A stretch of DNA of 64,000 bases from Syntrophobacter sp. SbD1 (GCA_900290365.1 OMOE01000002.1:16622-80621), one strand, 5' to 3'. Shown: positions 21,961 to 32,620, counted from the first letter of the stretch. The notes: generated by a model from the letters alone, not told the origin. Program-made: numbers and translations.

Positions 21961-23439
21961 ATGGACCAAAAGATTAATTTTGAGATTTCCGAAGCACTGA
22001 CCTTTGACGACATCTCACTTATGCCTAACTACTCTGAAGTTCTGCCGGTCGAAACCGATGTTGTGACCATGCTGACCAGGGAGATCAAGATGGGGATTCC
22101 ACTGGTAAGCGCAGCCATGGACACGGTGACCGAATGCGATACGGCGATCAGCATAGCCCGCGAAGGTGGAATTGGAATAATTCACCGCAACATGAGCATC
22201 GCTGCGCAGGCGCAGGAGGTTAACAAGGTCAAAAAATCGGAGAGCGGAATGATCGTAGATCCGGTCACCGTCGACCCCGGCCAACAGATCGGAGACGTTT
22301 TCGACCTGATGTCAAGATACCGTATTTCCGGCGTACCGGTGGTAAGAGACGACCAGCTCGTCGGTATCATAACCAACAGGGATCTCAGGTTTGAGACCGA
22401 CAGGACGATAAAAGTGTCGGATCTGATGACCAAGGATAAACTTGTCACCGCACCCCTGGGCATTTCACTCGAGGATTCGAAAAGGCTGCTCCAAAAAAAC
22501 CGGATCGAAAAGCTGCTTGTTGTCGATGAAGCGGGCCGGCTCAAGGGGCTTATAACCATAAAAGACATACTGAAGATAAAGAAGTATCCGAATGCCTGCA
22601 AAGATCATCTCGGCAGGCTCAGGGCCGGCGCAGCCGTCGGGATCGGCAAAGACATGCTCCAAAGGGCCAGCGCTTTACAGGGCGTAGGCGTTGATGTGAT
22701 AGTGGTGGACAGTGCTCATGGACATTCCCGCAATGTTGTCGAAGCGGTGAAGGCAATCAAGGCGGAGTTTTCGAACCTTCAACTGATAGCGGGCAATGTG
22801 GCTACCGCTGAAGGGGCCGAAGCCCTGATCAAAGCCGGTGTGGACGGCGTCAAGGTCGGTGTCGGACCCGGCTCTATCTGCACGACCAGAATCGTGGCCG
22901 GAGTCGGCGTACCGCAAGTGAGCGCCATCATCGAGTGCGCACGGGCGGCCCGCGCGAAAGGGATACCGATCATCGCCGACGGTGGAGTAAAGTACAGCGG
23001 CGACATCGTAAAGGCGCTGGCTGTGGGAGCTGACAGCGTAATGATCGGCAGCCTGTTTGCCGGAACAGATGAAAGCCCCGGTGAAACTATTCTTTACCAG
23101 GGGCGCAGCTACAAGGTTTATCGCGGAATGGGCTCTCTTGGAGCAATGCGTGAGGGAAGCAAGGACCGCTATTTTCAGGAAGACGTGTTCGAACCCAAGA
23201 AGCTGGTGCCCGAAGGGATCGAAGGAAAAGTACCTTACCGGGGACTTATTTCCGATATTGTGCACCAACTGATAGGAGGACTTCGCGCGGGCATGGGCTA
23301 TCTCGGATGCGCGACCCTGGACCAGCTTCGGATCAAATCCAGGATGGTTCGAGTCACGAGCGCCGGACTCCGGGAAAGCCATGTGCATGACGTCATTATC
23401 ACCAAGGAAGCGCCCAACTACCAGGTAGATTTGAAGTAA
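21961..23439 (+). CDS. guaB: IMP dehydrogenase
   Basis: [15 protein letters not shown], paired CBS domains, [18 protein letters not shown]. Confidence 0.96.
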   Translation: MDQKINFEISEALTFDDISLMPNYSEVLPVETDVVTMLTREIKMGIPLVSAAMDTVTECDTAISIAREGGIGIIHRNMSIAAQAQEVNKVKKSESGMIVDPVTVDPGQQIGDVFDLMSRYRISGVPVVRDDQLVGIITNRDLRFETDRTIKVSDLMTKDKLVTAPLGISLEDSKRLLQKNRIEKLLVVDEAGRLKGLITIKDILKIKKYPNACKDHLGRLRAGAAVGIGKDMLQRASALQGVGVDVIVVDSAHGHSRNVVEAVKAIKAEFSNLQLIAGNVATAEGAEALIKAGVDGVKVGVGPGSICTTRIVAGVGVPQVSAIIECARAARAKGIPIIADGGVKYSGDIVKALAVGADSVMIGSLFAGTDESPGETILYQGRSYKVYRGMGSLGAMREGSKDRYFQEDVFEPKKLVPEGIEGKVPYRGLISDIVHQLIGGLRAGMGYLGCATLDQLRIKSRMVRVTSAGLRESHVHDVIITKEAPNYQVDLK

Positions 23440-23513
23440 AAAGGCGAAAGCAAAAAGACAAATGGGGCTTTTTACACGTGAGGGACCTTTTTGTAACGGG
23501 GGAACGGAAAACC

Positions 23514-25067
23514 ATGCCAGATAGTCTACACCAGGAACAGGTGCTGATCCTCGATTTCGGCTCCCAGACCACGCAGTTGATTGCCCGGCGAGTAAGGGAA
23601 AGTCACGTCTACTGTGAGATTCATCCCTTCAACATGCCGCTGGAGGCAATCAAAAACTTCAAGCCGAAGGGAATTATCCTTTCAGGAGGACCATCGAGCG
23701 TACACGATGAGGGCGCTCCCCTGGCCGATCCCAAAATATTCGAGCTTGGCGTCCCGCTGCTTGGGATCTGCTACGGCATGCAACTGCTCGCTCACCAGCT
23801 TGGAGGAGTGGTAGAAAAGGCCCAAAGGCGTGAATACGGTCCCGCTTCCATAGATATAGACTTGCAGGGTGATATTTTCCACGAAATTGAAAAAGAAGGG
23901 GTTAGGGTCTGGATGAGTCACGGCGACCGCATCCTCAAACTTCCGCCCTCTTTCAAGGCGATGGCTCATAGTGATAATTCCCCTGCCGCTGCAATGGGCG
24001 ACCCGCACCGTCACCTTTACGGAGTGCAGTTTCATCCGGAAGTGGCCCACACGCCTTGCGGCAAGGACATACTGGAGAACTTTCTGTTCCGGATTTGCGG
24101 ATGTCGTCCGGCCTGGACGATGAAGTCATTCGTGGAATCGGCCATCGGCTCGCTTCGCAACAAAATTGGAAATGACCACGTAATTTGCGCCTTGAGCGGC
24201 GGCGTGGACTCGTCGGTGGTGGCGGTCCTTCTTCATGAGGCCATAGGTACGCAGCTTCACTGTATTTTCGTCAATAATGGGCTTTTGAGAAAAGGCGAAG
24301 CGGAAACTGTTCAAAGAGTATTCCGGGACCATTTCGAAATAAACCTTATCTACATCGACGCCTCCGCTGAGTTCCTCGACCGTTTGAAAGGCGTTTCAGA
24401 CCCGGAACGCAAACGAAAGATAATCGGTAATCTGTTTATAGAAGTCTTCGAACGGGAGGCCGCGGGTATCGAAGACGCCCGTTATCTGGCGCAGGGCACC
24501 CTCTACCCTGACGTGATCGAGAGCGTTTCATTCAAAGGGCCCTCAGCCACCATAAAGACCCACCACAATGTGGGAGGCTTGCCCGAAAAGATGAAGCTCG
24601 AGCTTATCGAACCGCTGCGGGAGCTTTTCAAGGACGAGGTGCGGCTGGTGGGAAGGGAACTCGGGCTTCCGGAGAGGATAATCATGCGGCATCCCTTTCC
24701 GGGGCCGGGCCTTGCCATTAGGATGATAGGAGAGCTGAGCCCTGAAAATCTTGAGATTCTGCGCGAGGCCGATGCCGTAATCCAGGAGGAAATCGAGGCC
24801 TCGGGCTGGTACGAACATGTGTGGCAGTCGTTCGCGGTGCTGCTCCCGGTACGGTCGGTCGGGGTCATGGGCGATGAGCGCACCTATGACCAGGTGATAG
24901 CACTGAGGGCGGTGGAAAGCGTCGATGCAATGACAGCTGACTGGGCAAGACTCCCCTACGAAGTGCTGGCGAAAATTTCCAACCGGATCATTAACGAAGT
25001 AAAAGGCGTCAACCGGGTCGTATACGACATTTCATCCAAGCCGCCCAGTACCATCGAGTGGGAATGA
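23514..25067 (+). CDS. guaA: GMP synthase (glutamine-hydrolysing)
   Basis: [59 protein letters not shown]. Confidence 0.96.
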   Translation: MPDSLHQEQVLILDFGSQTTQLIARRVRESHVYCEIHPFNMPLEAIKNFKPKGIILSGGPSSVHDEGAPLADPKIFELGVPLLGICYGMQLLAHQLGGVVEKAQRREYGPASIDIDLQGDIFHEIEKEGVRVWMSHGDRILKLPPSFKAMAHSDNSPAAAMGDPHRHLYGVQFHPEVAHTPCGKDILENFLFRICGCRPAWTMKSFVESAIGSLRNKIGNDHVICALSGGVDSSVVAVLLHEAIGTQLHCIFVNNGLLRKGEAETVQRVFRDHFEINLIYIDASAEFLDRLKGVSDPERKRKIIGNLFIEVFEREAAGIEDARYLAQGTLYPDVIESVSFKGPSATIKTHHNVGGLPEKMKLELIEPLRELFKDEVRLVGRELGLPERIIMRHPFPGPGLAIRMIGELSPENLEILREADAVIQEEIEASGWYEHVWQSFAVLLPVRSVGVMGDERTYDQVIALRAVESVDAMTADWARLPYEVLAKISNRIINEVKGVNRVVYDISSKPPSTIEWE

Positions 25068-25804
25068 ATGTGTACACGGAAACGCACCGCTTCTACCGCT
25101 ATCAACATCAGGCGCCAAAAGGCTGGAAAAGCTTTCAGGTAAAATACAGGGAAACCGATCTCTGGGTCCGCGCCCGGCTCAATCTCGAAAAGCAAGCCAT
25201 GGAGGCTGCTTTAAACTGTCGGCTTCAACTGGAACATTACATAGCTTCACACGGCGAATTTCTGCACTCCCTTGCGCCACTTCCCGACGACCCTCTTGCC
25301 CCTCCGATCGTTCGCCGAATGCTCAAGGCCGCCATTATTGCCGGGGTCGGCCCGATGGCGAGTGTGGCCGGCGCGGTGGCGCAGGCCGTAGGAGTCTGCC
25401 TCGAGCAGTTTTCCGATTCGGTAATAGTCGAAAACGGCGGTGACTGCTATCTCAACATGAAGCAGGAAACCACCGTAGGAATCTTCGCCGGACCCAATTC
25501 GCCATTCGCCGGTAAAATAGCAGTAAGACTTGGTCCCGAGCGCTTCCCATTAGGAATTTGCACCTCGTCCGGAACGATCGGCCATTCTTTGAGCTTCGGC
25601 AAAGCGGATGCGGTAACCGTCATTTCGCCTGACGCCGCCCTGGCCGACGCTGCCGCAACCCGGATTGGAAATATTGTGAAAAGCCCGGCCGATATTGACA
25701 AAGCCCTGGAGCTTGCTCCCACGATTCCATCTGTCGAAGCGGTTCTGGTCCTGATTAAGGATAAAATGGGGATCTGGGGGAATCTGGAAATAATTCCTGC
25801 GTGA
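25064..25804 (+). CDS. UPF0280 family protein
   Basis: [57 protein letters not shown]; overlaps guaA stop. Confidence 0.8.
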   Translation: MNVYTETHRFYRYQHQAPKGWKSFQVKYRETDLWVRARLNLEKQAMEAALNCRLQLEHYIASHGEFLHSLAPLPDDPLAPPIVRRMLKAAIIAGVGPMASVAGAVAQAVGVCLEQFSDSVIVENGGDCYLNMKQETTVGIFAGPNSPFAGKIAVRLGPERFPLGICTSSGTIGHSLSFGKADAVTVISPDAALADAAATRIGNIVKSPADIDKALELAPTIPSVEAVLVLIKDKMGIWGNLEIIPA

Positions 25805-25819
25805 AAAATCAAAATCCTG

Positions 25820-25846
25820 GACAGGATTAACAGGATTTACAGGATT
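25820..25846 (+). repeat. Inverted copy of AATCCTGT-type dispersed repeat (arm 1)
   Basis: gacaggattaacaggatttacaggatt; exact reverse complement at 26003-26029. Confidence 0.85.
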
Positions 25847-26002
25847 CAAAAAACAACCGATTTTTAAGGCCGCCGGCCAGTCTATGTTAGCGGGAAATTT
25901 TCGCTGGCGGCTGTCTGACGGATCTCATCCTGTATAGCAAAGCTTTTCTCTGTGAAACCAACATAGAGTTTCTTGAAATTTCGTCAAGATTTCTTTGTTT
26001 TT

Positions 26003-26029
26003 AATCCTGTAAATCCTGTTAATCCTGTC
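26003..26029 (-). repeat. AATCCTGT-type dispersed repeat (arm 2)
   Basis: aatcctgtaaatcctgttaatcctgtc; exact reverse complement of 25820-25846. Confidence 0.85.
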
Positions 26030-26161
26030 GAAGTTTTTTCAACGGCCCACTTTGTGCATCCTTTTGGAAAGTCGGGCCTTTCATTTAAAATACTTGTTTT
26101 TTCAGAGTCCATTGCTATAGTACCGGATTTAAATCCAGGGGACGGGGATGTTTTAGGCACA

Positions 26162-26638
26162 ATGAAGATAGTCGTAATGTCGGACACTCATCTCAGCAAG
26201 ACTACAGAAGAATTCAAAGCCTTGTGCTCAGAGTTTTGCGATGACGCCGATATGGTGATTCATCTTGGCGACTGGGATAAAGTCGAGATATTGAACTACC
26301 TGGAGCAGTATCCGCTTGAAGCAGTAGCGGGCAATATGGACGATTACTTAATCCGGCAGCGTCTTCCGGCCAGCAGGATCTTGAAGGCCGGCCCCTTCCG
26401 CCTGGGCATTACACACGGATGGGGGTCTCGCGGCGGAATCCGCCAGAGACTGGAGCAAGAGTTCGCCGGTACTGATGCCGTCCTTTTTGGACATACTCAT
26501 CAACCATTTATTTTTCGGGAAAACGGATTGCTCTGGTTCAATCCTGGTTCGGTATTCCTGGGCCGCGGGAGTTGCCGGAAAACTCTTGGCGTTTTGACAA
26601 TTCAGGACAAAATCGAAGCCGAAATACTTCAGATCTAG
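26162..26638 (+). CDS. YfcE/MJ0936-family metallophosphodiesterase
   Basis: MKIVVMSDTHLS, HLGDWD, VAGNMDD, LFGHTHQP; true start inferred downstream of the track ORF start, which reads through the repeat. Confidence 0.85.
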   Translation: MKIVVMSDTHLSKTTEEFKALCSEFCDDADMVIHLGDWDKVEILNYLEQYPLEAVAGNMDDYLIRQRLPASRILKAGPFRLGITHGWGSRGGIRQRLEQEFAGTDAVLFGHTHQPFIFRENGLLWFNPGSVFLGRGSCRKTLGVLTIQDKIEAEILQI

Positions 26639-26657
26639 AATCTTCGGGAGCAATTGG

Positions 26658-27158
26658 GTGCGCAATCTATGGGCGCCATGGCGTGTCGAATATATTCTGG
26701 GGAAAAAACCGCATGGCTGTATCTTCTGCCGCGAATATCACGGGCAGTCCGACGAGCAGCGCCTTATCCTTTACAGGGACGACCTCGTAATGGTTATGAT
26801 GAACAGATTTCCCTATAACAACGGTCACCTGCTGGTCTGTCCCTGGCGCCATGTATCAAGTCTGGACGAACTGACGGCGGATGACGAAAAGGGCCTCATG
26901 GCTTTGGTCAAGAGGTCCACACGCATACTGAAAAAAGTGATGCACCCCGATGGATTCAATATCGGCCTTAATCTGGGCCGGGAAGCGGGGGCGGGCTACG
27001 AAGAACATCTCCATTTTCATATAGTGCCAAGGTGGAGAGGCGATACGAATTTTATGATCGCTCTAGCCGATGTCCGCAGTATTCCTGAACACATAAAGCA
27101 ATCATACTCCAAACTTTTACCCCATTTCGGGAAGGAGAGCGCTGATGAGGCTGTTTAA
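26658..27158 (+). CDS. HIT family hydrolase
   Basis: CIFCREYHGQ, HLHFHIVPRW histidine triad. Confidence 0.88.
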   Translation: MRNLWAPWRVEYILGKKPHGCIFCREYHGQSDEQRLILYRDDLVMVMMNRFPYNNGHLLVCPWRHVSSLDELTADDEKGLMALVKRSTRILKKVMHPDGFNIGLNLGREAGAGYEEHLHFHIVPRWRGDTNFMIALADVRSIPEHIKQSYSKLLPHFGKESADEAV

Positions 27159-27528
27159 GCTGCTGGTAACTCTGGTCATCCTTTGCTTCATTGGGATTTT
27201 TATCTATGAGAACATGCAGACCTTGACACAACCTGTCAGCTTTAAGCTCGATCTTTCCTTTCTTTATCATACAAATCCCGACACCCCCCCCAGTCTGCCG
27301 CTCTATCTGGTAATTCTGATTTCGGCCCTGGCCGGATTTATTATCGGCCTGGCTCTCCTGTTGAAACCGCATTTCAAGACCCGCCGGATGCTCAAGCTTG
27401 AGCGGAAGGAGAAAAAAGAAGTGATGGAGAAGCTCAACCTGAAACAGGTCAGGTCCGAATCTCCTGCCGAGGTTATTACTCCCACAGTCGAGGTTGAACA
27501 AACAGCGGCAGTCGAAAAAAAAGAGTGA
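27145..27528 (+). CDS. LapA-domain small membrane protein
   Basis: Two TM segments flanking a short loop, charged C-terminus. Confidence 0.6.
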   Translation: MRLFKLLVTLVILCFIGIFIYENMQTLTQPVSFKLDLSFLYHTNPDTPPSLPLYLVILISALAGFIIGLALLLKPHFKTRRMLKLERKEKKEVMEKLNLKQVRSESPAEVITPTVEVEQTAAVEKKE

Positions 27529-27675
27529 GTCTCAAACCGCATATTCAAATCCGGTTCACTTGTCTCCCCCCTTTTCTAAAGGTTTTATTGAACTTTATCC
27601 CCACTCCTGCCGAATAACTTATAGTGGTACAACCGTCACGGTCCGCAGAAATATTCACTTGAAAATGGAGCCAAG

Positions 27676-28566
27676 ATGAAGCTTGAGATGAAAACCGGCG
27701 GGCATGCTGCGCCCCCACCGGCAGAAACTGTTGGGCCACGGCGGTCTGAATCGTCCAAGGCTGCCAGGGTCGCCGAAGTGATCGGAGACCTGCCGCCCAT
27801 GCCCCATATTGCTGCTCAGGTAATAGAGAAGCTCTCGGATGAGAACTCGACTCCGAAGCAGATTCACCAGATCATTATGCAAGACCAGGCGCTTGCCGGC
27901 CGAGTCCTCAAGGTGGCCAATTCGCCTTACTACGGGGCTTCGCGGTCTATCTCCACCGTGCGTGACGCCCTTATGTTCATGGGATTCGATGCGATCAGAT
28001 CTCTCATTATGACCGCAGTCCTTAAAGGAATGTCTATAAATGTCGGTCTTGCGGAAAAGCTCCTATGGGAACATGCTGTGGGCTGCGGCCTGGCGGCCCG
28101 AAAGATAGGAGAAGAGGTCGGCTTCGCGCGCAAAGAGGAGGCGTACCTCGCCGGGCTCATGCACGATTTTGGCAAAACAGCGCTCTTTTTGCGGGCGCCC
28201 TCGGTTATGCGGGATATCATGCAGGAAGTTTACAACGACGGTATGGACTTCTTTGATGTCGAACAGCGAAAGCTCGGTTTCACACACGCTGACGTCGGAG
28301 GCATAATTGCCGACAACTGGCGTTTTTCCAAAGATATTGAGTACGCCATCGCCGACCACCACCAACCCGTCGAACCCGGAGCCACCGGGGAGCTAACTCA
28401 AATCATCAGCCTGGCTAACTCCATTTGCCACAAACTGGGTGTGGGGCCCACCCGAAAACCGGATCTGGACCTGAACGGCACGCAAACCGCCAAAATGCTC
28501 GGACTCAGCCCTGCCTCGATTGAAAAAATCCTTCTTGCGGTAAGCCAGGCCATTGAAGAGCGGTAG
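27676..28566 (+). CDS. HDOD-domain signalling protein
   Basis: LPPMPHIAAQVIEKLSDENSTPKQI...DQALAGRVLKVANSPYYG; HDFGKTAL. Confidence 0.85.
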   Translation: MKLEMKTGGHAAPPPAETVGPRRSESSKAARVAEVIGDLPPMPHIAAQVIEKLSDENSTPKQIHQIIMQDQALAGRVLKVANSPYYGASRSISTVRDALMFMGFDAIRSLIMTAVLKGMSINVGLAEKLLWEHAVGCGLAARKIGEEVGFARKEEAYLAGLMHDFGKTALFLRAPSVMRDIMQEVYNDGMDFFDVEQRKLGFTHADVGGIIADNWRFSKDIEYAIADHHQPVEPGATGELTQIISLANSICHKLGVGPTRKPDLDLNGTQTAKMLGLSPASIEKILLAVSQAIEER

Positions 28567-28639
28567 CCGGAAGAAAGAAGCAAGAAGCAGGAAGAAAACC
28601 TTTCGCCCGCTTCCCGCTTCCCGCTCCCCGCTCCCTGCT

Positions 28640-29593
28640 TCATACGCAATACTTGTCCAGGTATCCCCTCGGCGTCACCATCCAGCCGTTCCACAGATAG
28701 GTCCGGCTGTTTCCAATTATTACCACGGACTGCATGTCCACCTCTTCGACCGGAAGCTCGCCGACCGTTGACACGCATTCCCACTGCTCTTCGCGCATTG
28801 CCCGGCGCACAATTGCCGCCGGGGTCCCGGCGGAGCGGTATCGAAGGATTATCCGGCGGGCCTTTTCAAGCAAATCAGGCCTGCTCTTGCTCCTGGGATT
28901 ATAGATAGCCAGGACGAAATCCGCCTCCGCTGCCGCACAGAGTCTTTTTTCAATGACCTCCCACGGGGTCAGGTGATCGCTGAGGCTTACCGCTGCAAAA
29001 TCGTGCATGAGGGGGGCGCCCAGCAGAGAAGCCGCCGCATTGAAAGCCGGAATCCCGGGGATTATTCTCAGGAAAAAACCGGGCGCATCACCCGCGCCGT
29101 CACTGTCCCATTTCAGGACATTGAGCCGCTTTTCTTTACAGATATCCAAAACCAGCCCCGCCATGCCATAAATCCCGGCGTCGCCGCTCGAGATCAGGGC
29201 CACATTCCGGCCCGATAAAGCATGCTCTATGGCGGCCCAGCAACGTTCCACCTCTTTTCGCATCCCGCTCGCCATGACTGTTTTGTTCTGCACGAGGTCG
29301 GGAATAAGATCAAGGTACGTCTTATACCCCAGGACGATTTCCGCGGACTCCAGCGCGCCTAGCGCCTCCGGGGCCATATATGACCTGGCTCCCGGCCCAA
29401 GACTGATTATGGACAGCTTGCCCTGGCAATTGCCAGTGTGCAGTTTTCCGCTTTCCGTTTGGGCACGAGCAACTCCCGCGTCCCCGCGCTCCAAAGGGCG
29501 CTTGCTTCGCATACGCTTTCCACTCCTACATGCCGGCCAACCGTTTCCGACGGATTCGGAACAGCAATGTCTTCTATATCTTCGCGAGCGCAA
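28640..29593 (-). CDS. cobJ: Precorrin-3B C17-methyltransferase (CobJ/CbiH); start uncertain, probably internal
   Basis: IISLGPGARSYMAPEALGALESAEIVLGYKTYLDLI, SSGDAGIYGMAG, IYNPRSKSRP; overlaps cbiG. Confidence 0.85.
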   Translation of the reverse strand: MRSRRYRRHCCSESVGNGWPACRSGKRMRSKRPLERGDAGVARAQTESGKLHTGNCQGKLSIISLGPGARSYMAPEALGALESAEIVLGYKTYLDLIPDLVQNKTVMASGMRKEVERCWAAIEHALSGRNVALISSGDAGIYGMAGLVLDICKEKRLNVLKWDSDGAGDAPGFFLRIIPGIPAFNAAASLLGAPLMHDFAAVSLSDHLTPWEVIEKRLCAAAEADFVLAIYNPRSKSRPDLLEKARRIILRYRSAGTPAAIVRRAMREEQWECVSTVGELPVEEVDMQSVVIIGNSRTYLWNGWMVTPRGYLDKYCV

Positions 29594-30591
29594 AAATAAA
29601 TCGGCCTGTCAAATGCTTTTGCCGCCTCGAGAAGCCCGCGTTCGTCCGACTTTATGTCCAGGCTCGCGAAATTTCTGACTGAAAGAGGACCCGACTTTAT
29701 GTCCAGGCTCGCGAAATTTCTGACTGAAAGAGGACTGAGCCTGTTTTCCTTAAGCTTTTTGCCGATAAATTCGACGATCTCAGTTGAGGTGGTCCCCCGG
29801 TTGCACCCGATTCCAACCACGAGGTTGGCAGGCCGAAGCTTTAGGCACTCTATACCCCGGGGAGAGAGCTGTTCGGAAACCCATATCCCGAGGCCGGATC
29901 GAAGAGCGCCGGGATCGTCTCCGGAATCGATCGCCAGCAGGCCATGATCCGCCGGAATATGCTTCAATAGAAGCGCACCTGGATCGAATATCCATACAGG
30001 TTCATCATCCAGGATGGCGGCCTGGATTCTGCTCAATATCGCGCTGTTTTCGATCCGAAGCCCGGCTTTTTTTGCGGCGAGGTCTATGGCCGGCTTGTCC
30101 TGGAGATCCGAAGCCGTTGTTATGACCGCCTGGCCCCCGGTAATCGAGGCAACCTTTCTCGCGAGTTCGTTTGCCCCGCCGATATGACCTGAAAGAAGAC
30201 TTACCGCAAAGCGGCCGTCCTGGCCCATGACGACGACCGCCGGATCAACCGTCTTGTGCTCGATAAGAGGGGCAGCCATTCGGACCGCGATTCCGCAGCC
30301 CATTATGCAGATGATCGAGCCATACTCGCGCCAGGCCGATGGGAAGACCTCGGAAATATGCGCGAAAGGAGTCATTCCCGGCAAGACGCAGCGATAGTTG
30401 CAAAAACACGTGCTGCCCGGGATTTGCGCGCTTATTCCGGCCGCGAGTTCAGCACCCTTCCGGGTGAGAGCGAAAATCGCGGTCCCGGCATTACTCGGGT
30501 TTTGTGCCGTCCCTGAATTGATGGCTGAACGTTTCGTCATAGAGTTTGGATCTCTTTTCGCCGGCCAAACCGATACTGAATACTTCTCCAA
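29407..30591 (-). CDS. cbiG: Cobalt-precorrin-5A hydrolase (CbiG)
   Basis: IMGCGIAVRMAAPLIEHKTVDPAVVVMGQDGRFAVSLLSGHIGGANELA; VVGIGCNRGTT. Confidence 0.85.
   Translation of the reverse strand: MEKYSVSVWPAKRDPNSMTKRSAINSGTAQNPSNAGTAIFALTRKGAELAAGISAQIPGSTCFCNYRCVLPGMTPFAHISEVFPSAWREYGSIICIMGCGIAVRMAAPLIEHKTVDPAVVVMGQDGRFAVSLLSGHIGGANELARKVASITGGQAVITTASDLQDKPAIDLAAKKAGLRIENSAILSRIQAAILDDEPVWIFDPGALLLKHIPADHGLLAIDSGDDPGALRSGLGIWVSEQLSPRGIECLKLRPANLVVGIGCNRGTTSTEIVEFIGKKLKENRLSPLSVRNFASLDIKSGPLSVRNFASLDIKSDERGLLEAAKAFDRPIYFCAREDIEDIAVPNPSETVGRHVGVESVCEASALWSAGTRELLVPKRKAENCTLAIARASCP
29646..29735 (-). repeat. Perfect 45-bp tandem duplication inside cbiG (2 copies)
   Basis: ccgactttatgtccaggctcgcgaaatttctgactgaaagaggac repeated at 29646-29690 and 29691-29735. 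Confidence 0.95.
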
Positions 30592-31267
30592 CCAGGATAA
30601 TCGCCTGGCGCTCGATTTTAGCCTCCCGGACCTTTTCGGCCAGGTTCTCCAGCGTCCCCCGAACCAGTTTCTGATCCGGCCAGCCTACCCGGTAAGCCAC
30701 TATCGCCGGGGTGTCCGCCGGATAATGCGTCTTCAGTTGCGCGGCGACCTCTTCGATGCGCTGCACGCTGAGGTAAATGACCATGGTGGCGCGATGGGAA
30801 GCAAGCTCAGTCAATTTCTCCTTTTCCGGCACAGGGGTGCGGCCCCCAAGCCGGGTCAGGATAACAGTTTGAGAGATTTCCGGAACAGTCAGCTCCCTGT
30901 TCATTGCCGCAGAGGCGGCAAACGCCGCCGTAACCCCCGGCACCACTTCATAGGAAATCCCGTCACGATCGAGAAGAACCATCTGTTCGCAGATCGCGCC
31001 ATACAGGCCGGGATCTCCTGTATGAAGCCGAACCACGTGTTCTCCGGCCTCGCATCCCTCTTTGAGAAGGGCGTGTGTCTGCTCGAGCGTCAAAGAGGCG
31101 CTGTCAAAGGCCAAGACATCTTTTTTGCAATATTCGAGCAGCGCTTCCGGAACCAGGGAGCCGGCATATACCACGCGGTCCGCCTGCTGGAGAAACCGCA
31201 TCCCCTTTACCGTAATAAGCTCGGGGTCGCCTGGACCGGCGCCTATGAATCTAACGGGACCTTTCAT
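30491..31267 (-). CDS. cobM: Precorrin-4 C11-methyltransferase
   Basis: VRFIGAGPGDPELITVKGMRFLQQADRVVYAGSLVPEALL, HTGDPGLYGAI. Confidence 0.92.
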   Translation of the reverse strand: MKGPVRFIGAGPGDPELITVKGMRFLQQADRVVYAGSLVPEALLEYCKKDVLAFDSASLTLEQTHALLKEGCEAGEHVVRLHTGDPGLYGAICEQMVLLDRDGISYEVVPGVTAAFAASAAMNRELTVPEISQTVILTRLGGRTPVPEKEKLTELASHRATMVIYLSVQRIEEVAAQLKTHYPADTPAIVAYRVGWPDQKLVRGTLENLAEKVREAKIERQAIILVGEVFSIGLAGEKRSKLYDETFSHQFRDGTKPE

Positions 31268-31367
31268 TTTTAAATACTCCAGAGCGTCTCGGTTAATGTT
31301 GAAACAGTAGTCAATCGGGAGTAGTCTTTCAAGACTATTTTCGCATGCGAAAGAAGGTGGAACTCCA

Positions 31368-32042
31368 ATGAGTCTAAATACAAAAGCGTGGCTCGGGCTC
31401 GTCTTTCTGGCTATCGTGATGGGTCTTTTGCTTTTTGCTACAGCGGGAACTGCTCGATATTGGCAGGCCTGGGGTTATCTGGCCGTCTTTTTCGGGGCCT
31501 CACTTTTGATCACGCTCTACCTCATGAAAAATGATCCCGCGCTTCTCAAGCGCCGTTTGAGCGGCGGGCCAACCGCCGAGAAGGAAAAACCACAAAAGAT
31601 CATAATGCTCTTTATTTCGATCGGATTCATCGCCATGCTTATCGTGTCTGCGCTCGACCACCGCTTCATTTGGTCGAGAGTGCCGCTCTATACGGTAATC
31701 GCAGGCGACATATTAACGGCGCTGGGATTCTACATTAATTTTCTCGTCTATAAAGAGAACACTTTTACTTCCGCAACAATCGAAATCGCGGGTGATCAAA
31801 AGGTGATCTCGACGGGGCCATACGCAGTGGTACGCCACCCCTTGTACTCAGGCGCCCTGCTCTATCTCCTCGCCATGCCGCTTGCCCTCGGCTCGTACTG
31901 GGGGCTGCTCGTGTTTCCAGCCATGATGCCCTTTTTAATATGGCGCCTCATTGACGAAGAGCATCTTCTTTCCAAGAACTTGCCCGGATATACGGAGTAC
32001 TGCGCCAAGGTGCGCTGGCGGCTGATACCAGGGGTCTTTTAA
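31368..32042 (+). CDS. Isoprenylcysteine carboxyl methyltransferase (ICMT)-like membrane protein
   Basis: GPYAVVRHPLYSGALLYLLAMPLALGS motif, multi-TM. Confidence 0.75.
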   Translation: MSLNTKAWLGLVFLAIVMGLLLFATAGTARYWQAWGYLAVFFGASLLITLYLMKNDPALLKRRLSGGPTAEKEKPQKIIMLFISIGFIAMLIVSALDHRFIWSRVPLYTVIAGDILTALGFYINFLVYKENTFTSATIEIAGDQKVISTGPYAVVRHPLYSGALLYLLAMPLALGSYWGLLVFPAMMPFLIWRLIDEEHLLSKNLPGYTEYCAKVRWRLIPGVF

Positions 32043-32044
32043 TT

Positions 32045-32620
32045 CTATTGCCTGCTCCGCGATTCCCGCCAAAGATCACCCAGGTTGATTTCAACCTCTG
32101 GGAAAGGCTCGGCCCTCACCTTGGCATCTTCCGCAAAAAGACCGGCAACTACCCACTCACCCGCTTTAAGCCGGAACACGTCAAGGGTTTTGGCAAGAGG
32201 ATCAACCAGCCAGAGCTAAGGGATGCCGTGTTGGGCGTAGATGGGCATCTTTTCCATCTTGTCCAGTCTCATGGTGCTTGGGGAGAGCACTTCGCATATC
32301 CAATCCGGGGCGGCCGAAATCCAGTTATGCGGTTCTTCATCCGGGAATCTCTCTTCTTTCCTTCCGGCCAGGTCCGAAACCATAGTATGCTCTCCTAACC
32401 CGATTTCCGATTCAAAGATGAATACCCATCAGCCGGGTCCTCCGCTCTTTCCGGATAGATAAGGGCCAATTTCTTTTCCCAGCGCGAATGCCGCATAGCC
32501 ATGCTTTCTCGATGGTCTTGGGGTAACGATCAGCTCACCGTTAATGATTTCTCCGGTCATGTTTTCTGCAACGCTGTAGAGATCGTCATAAGTGGCCTTC
32601 TTTTTTGCCGGTTCCGACAT
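32045..32620 (-). pseudogene. Uma2 (DUF820) family endonuclease-like pseudogene with two in-frame stops
   Basis: Reads MSEPAKKKATYDDLYSVAENMTGEIINGELIVTPRPS...GGPG*WVFIFESEIGLGEHTMV...GIP*LWLVDPLAKTLDVF...LWRESRSRQ*; stops TGA and TAG within one frame. Confidence 0.85.

Noticed and set aside
25973-26161. N-terminal NPVNPVNPV extension of the phosphodiesterase ORF
   Set aside because: It is translation through the AATCCTGT repeat. The conserved protein begins at MKIVVMSDTHLS (26162).
32440-32450. TGA in the Uma2 frame as a third selenocysteine
   Set aside because: It replaces a conserved Gly position and a second TAG stop follows in the same frame, so pseudogene decay is the simpler explanation.
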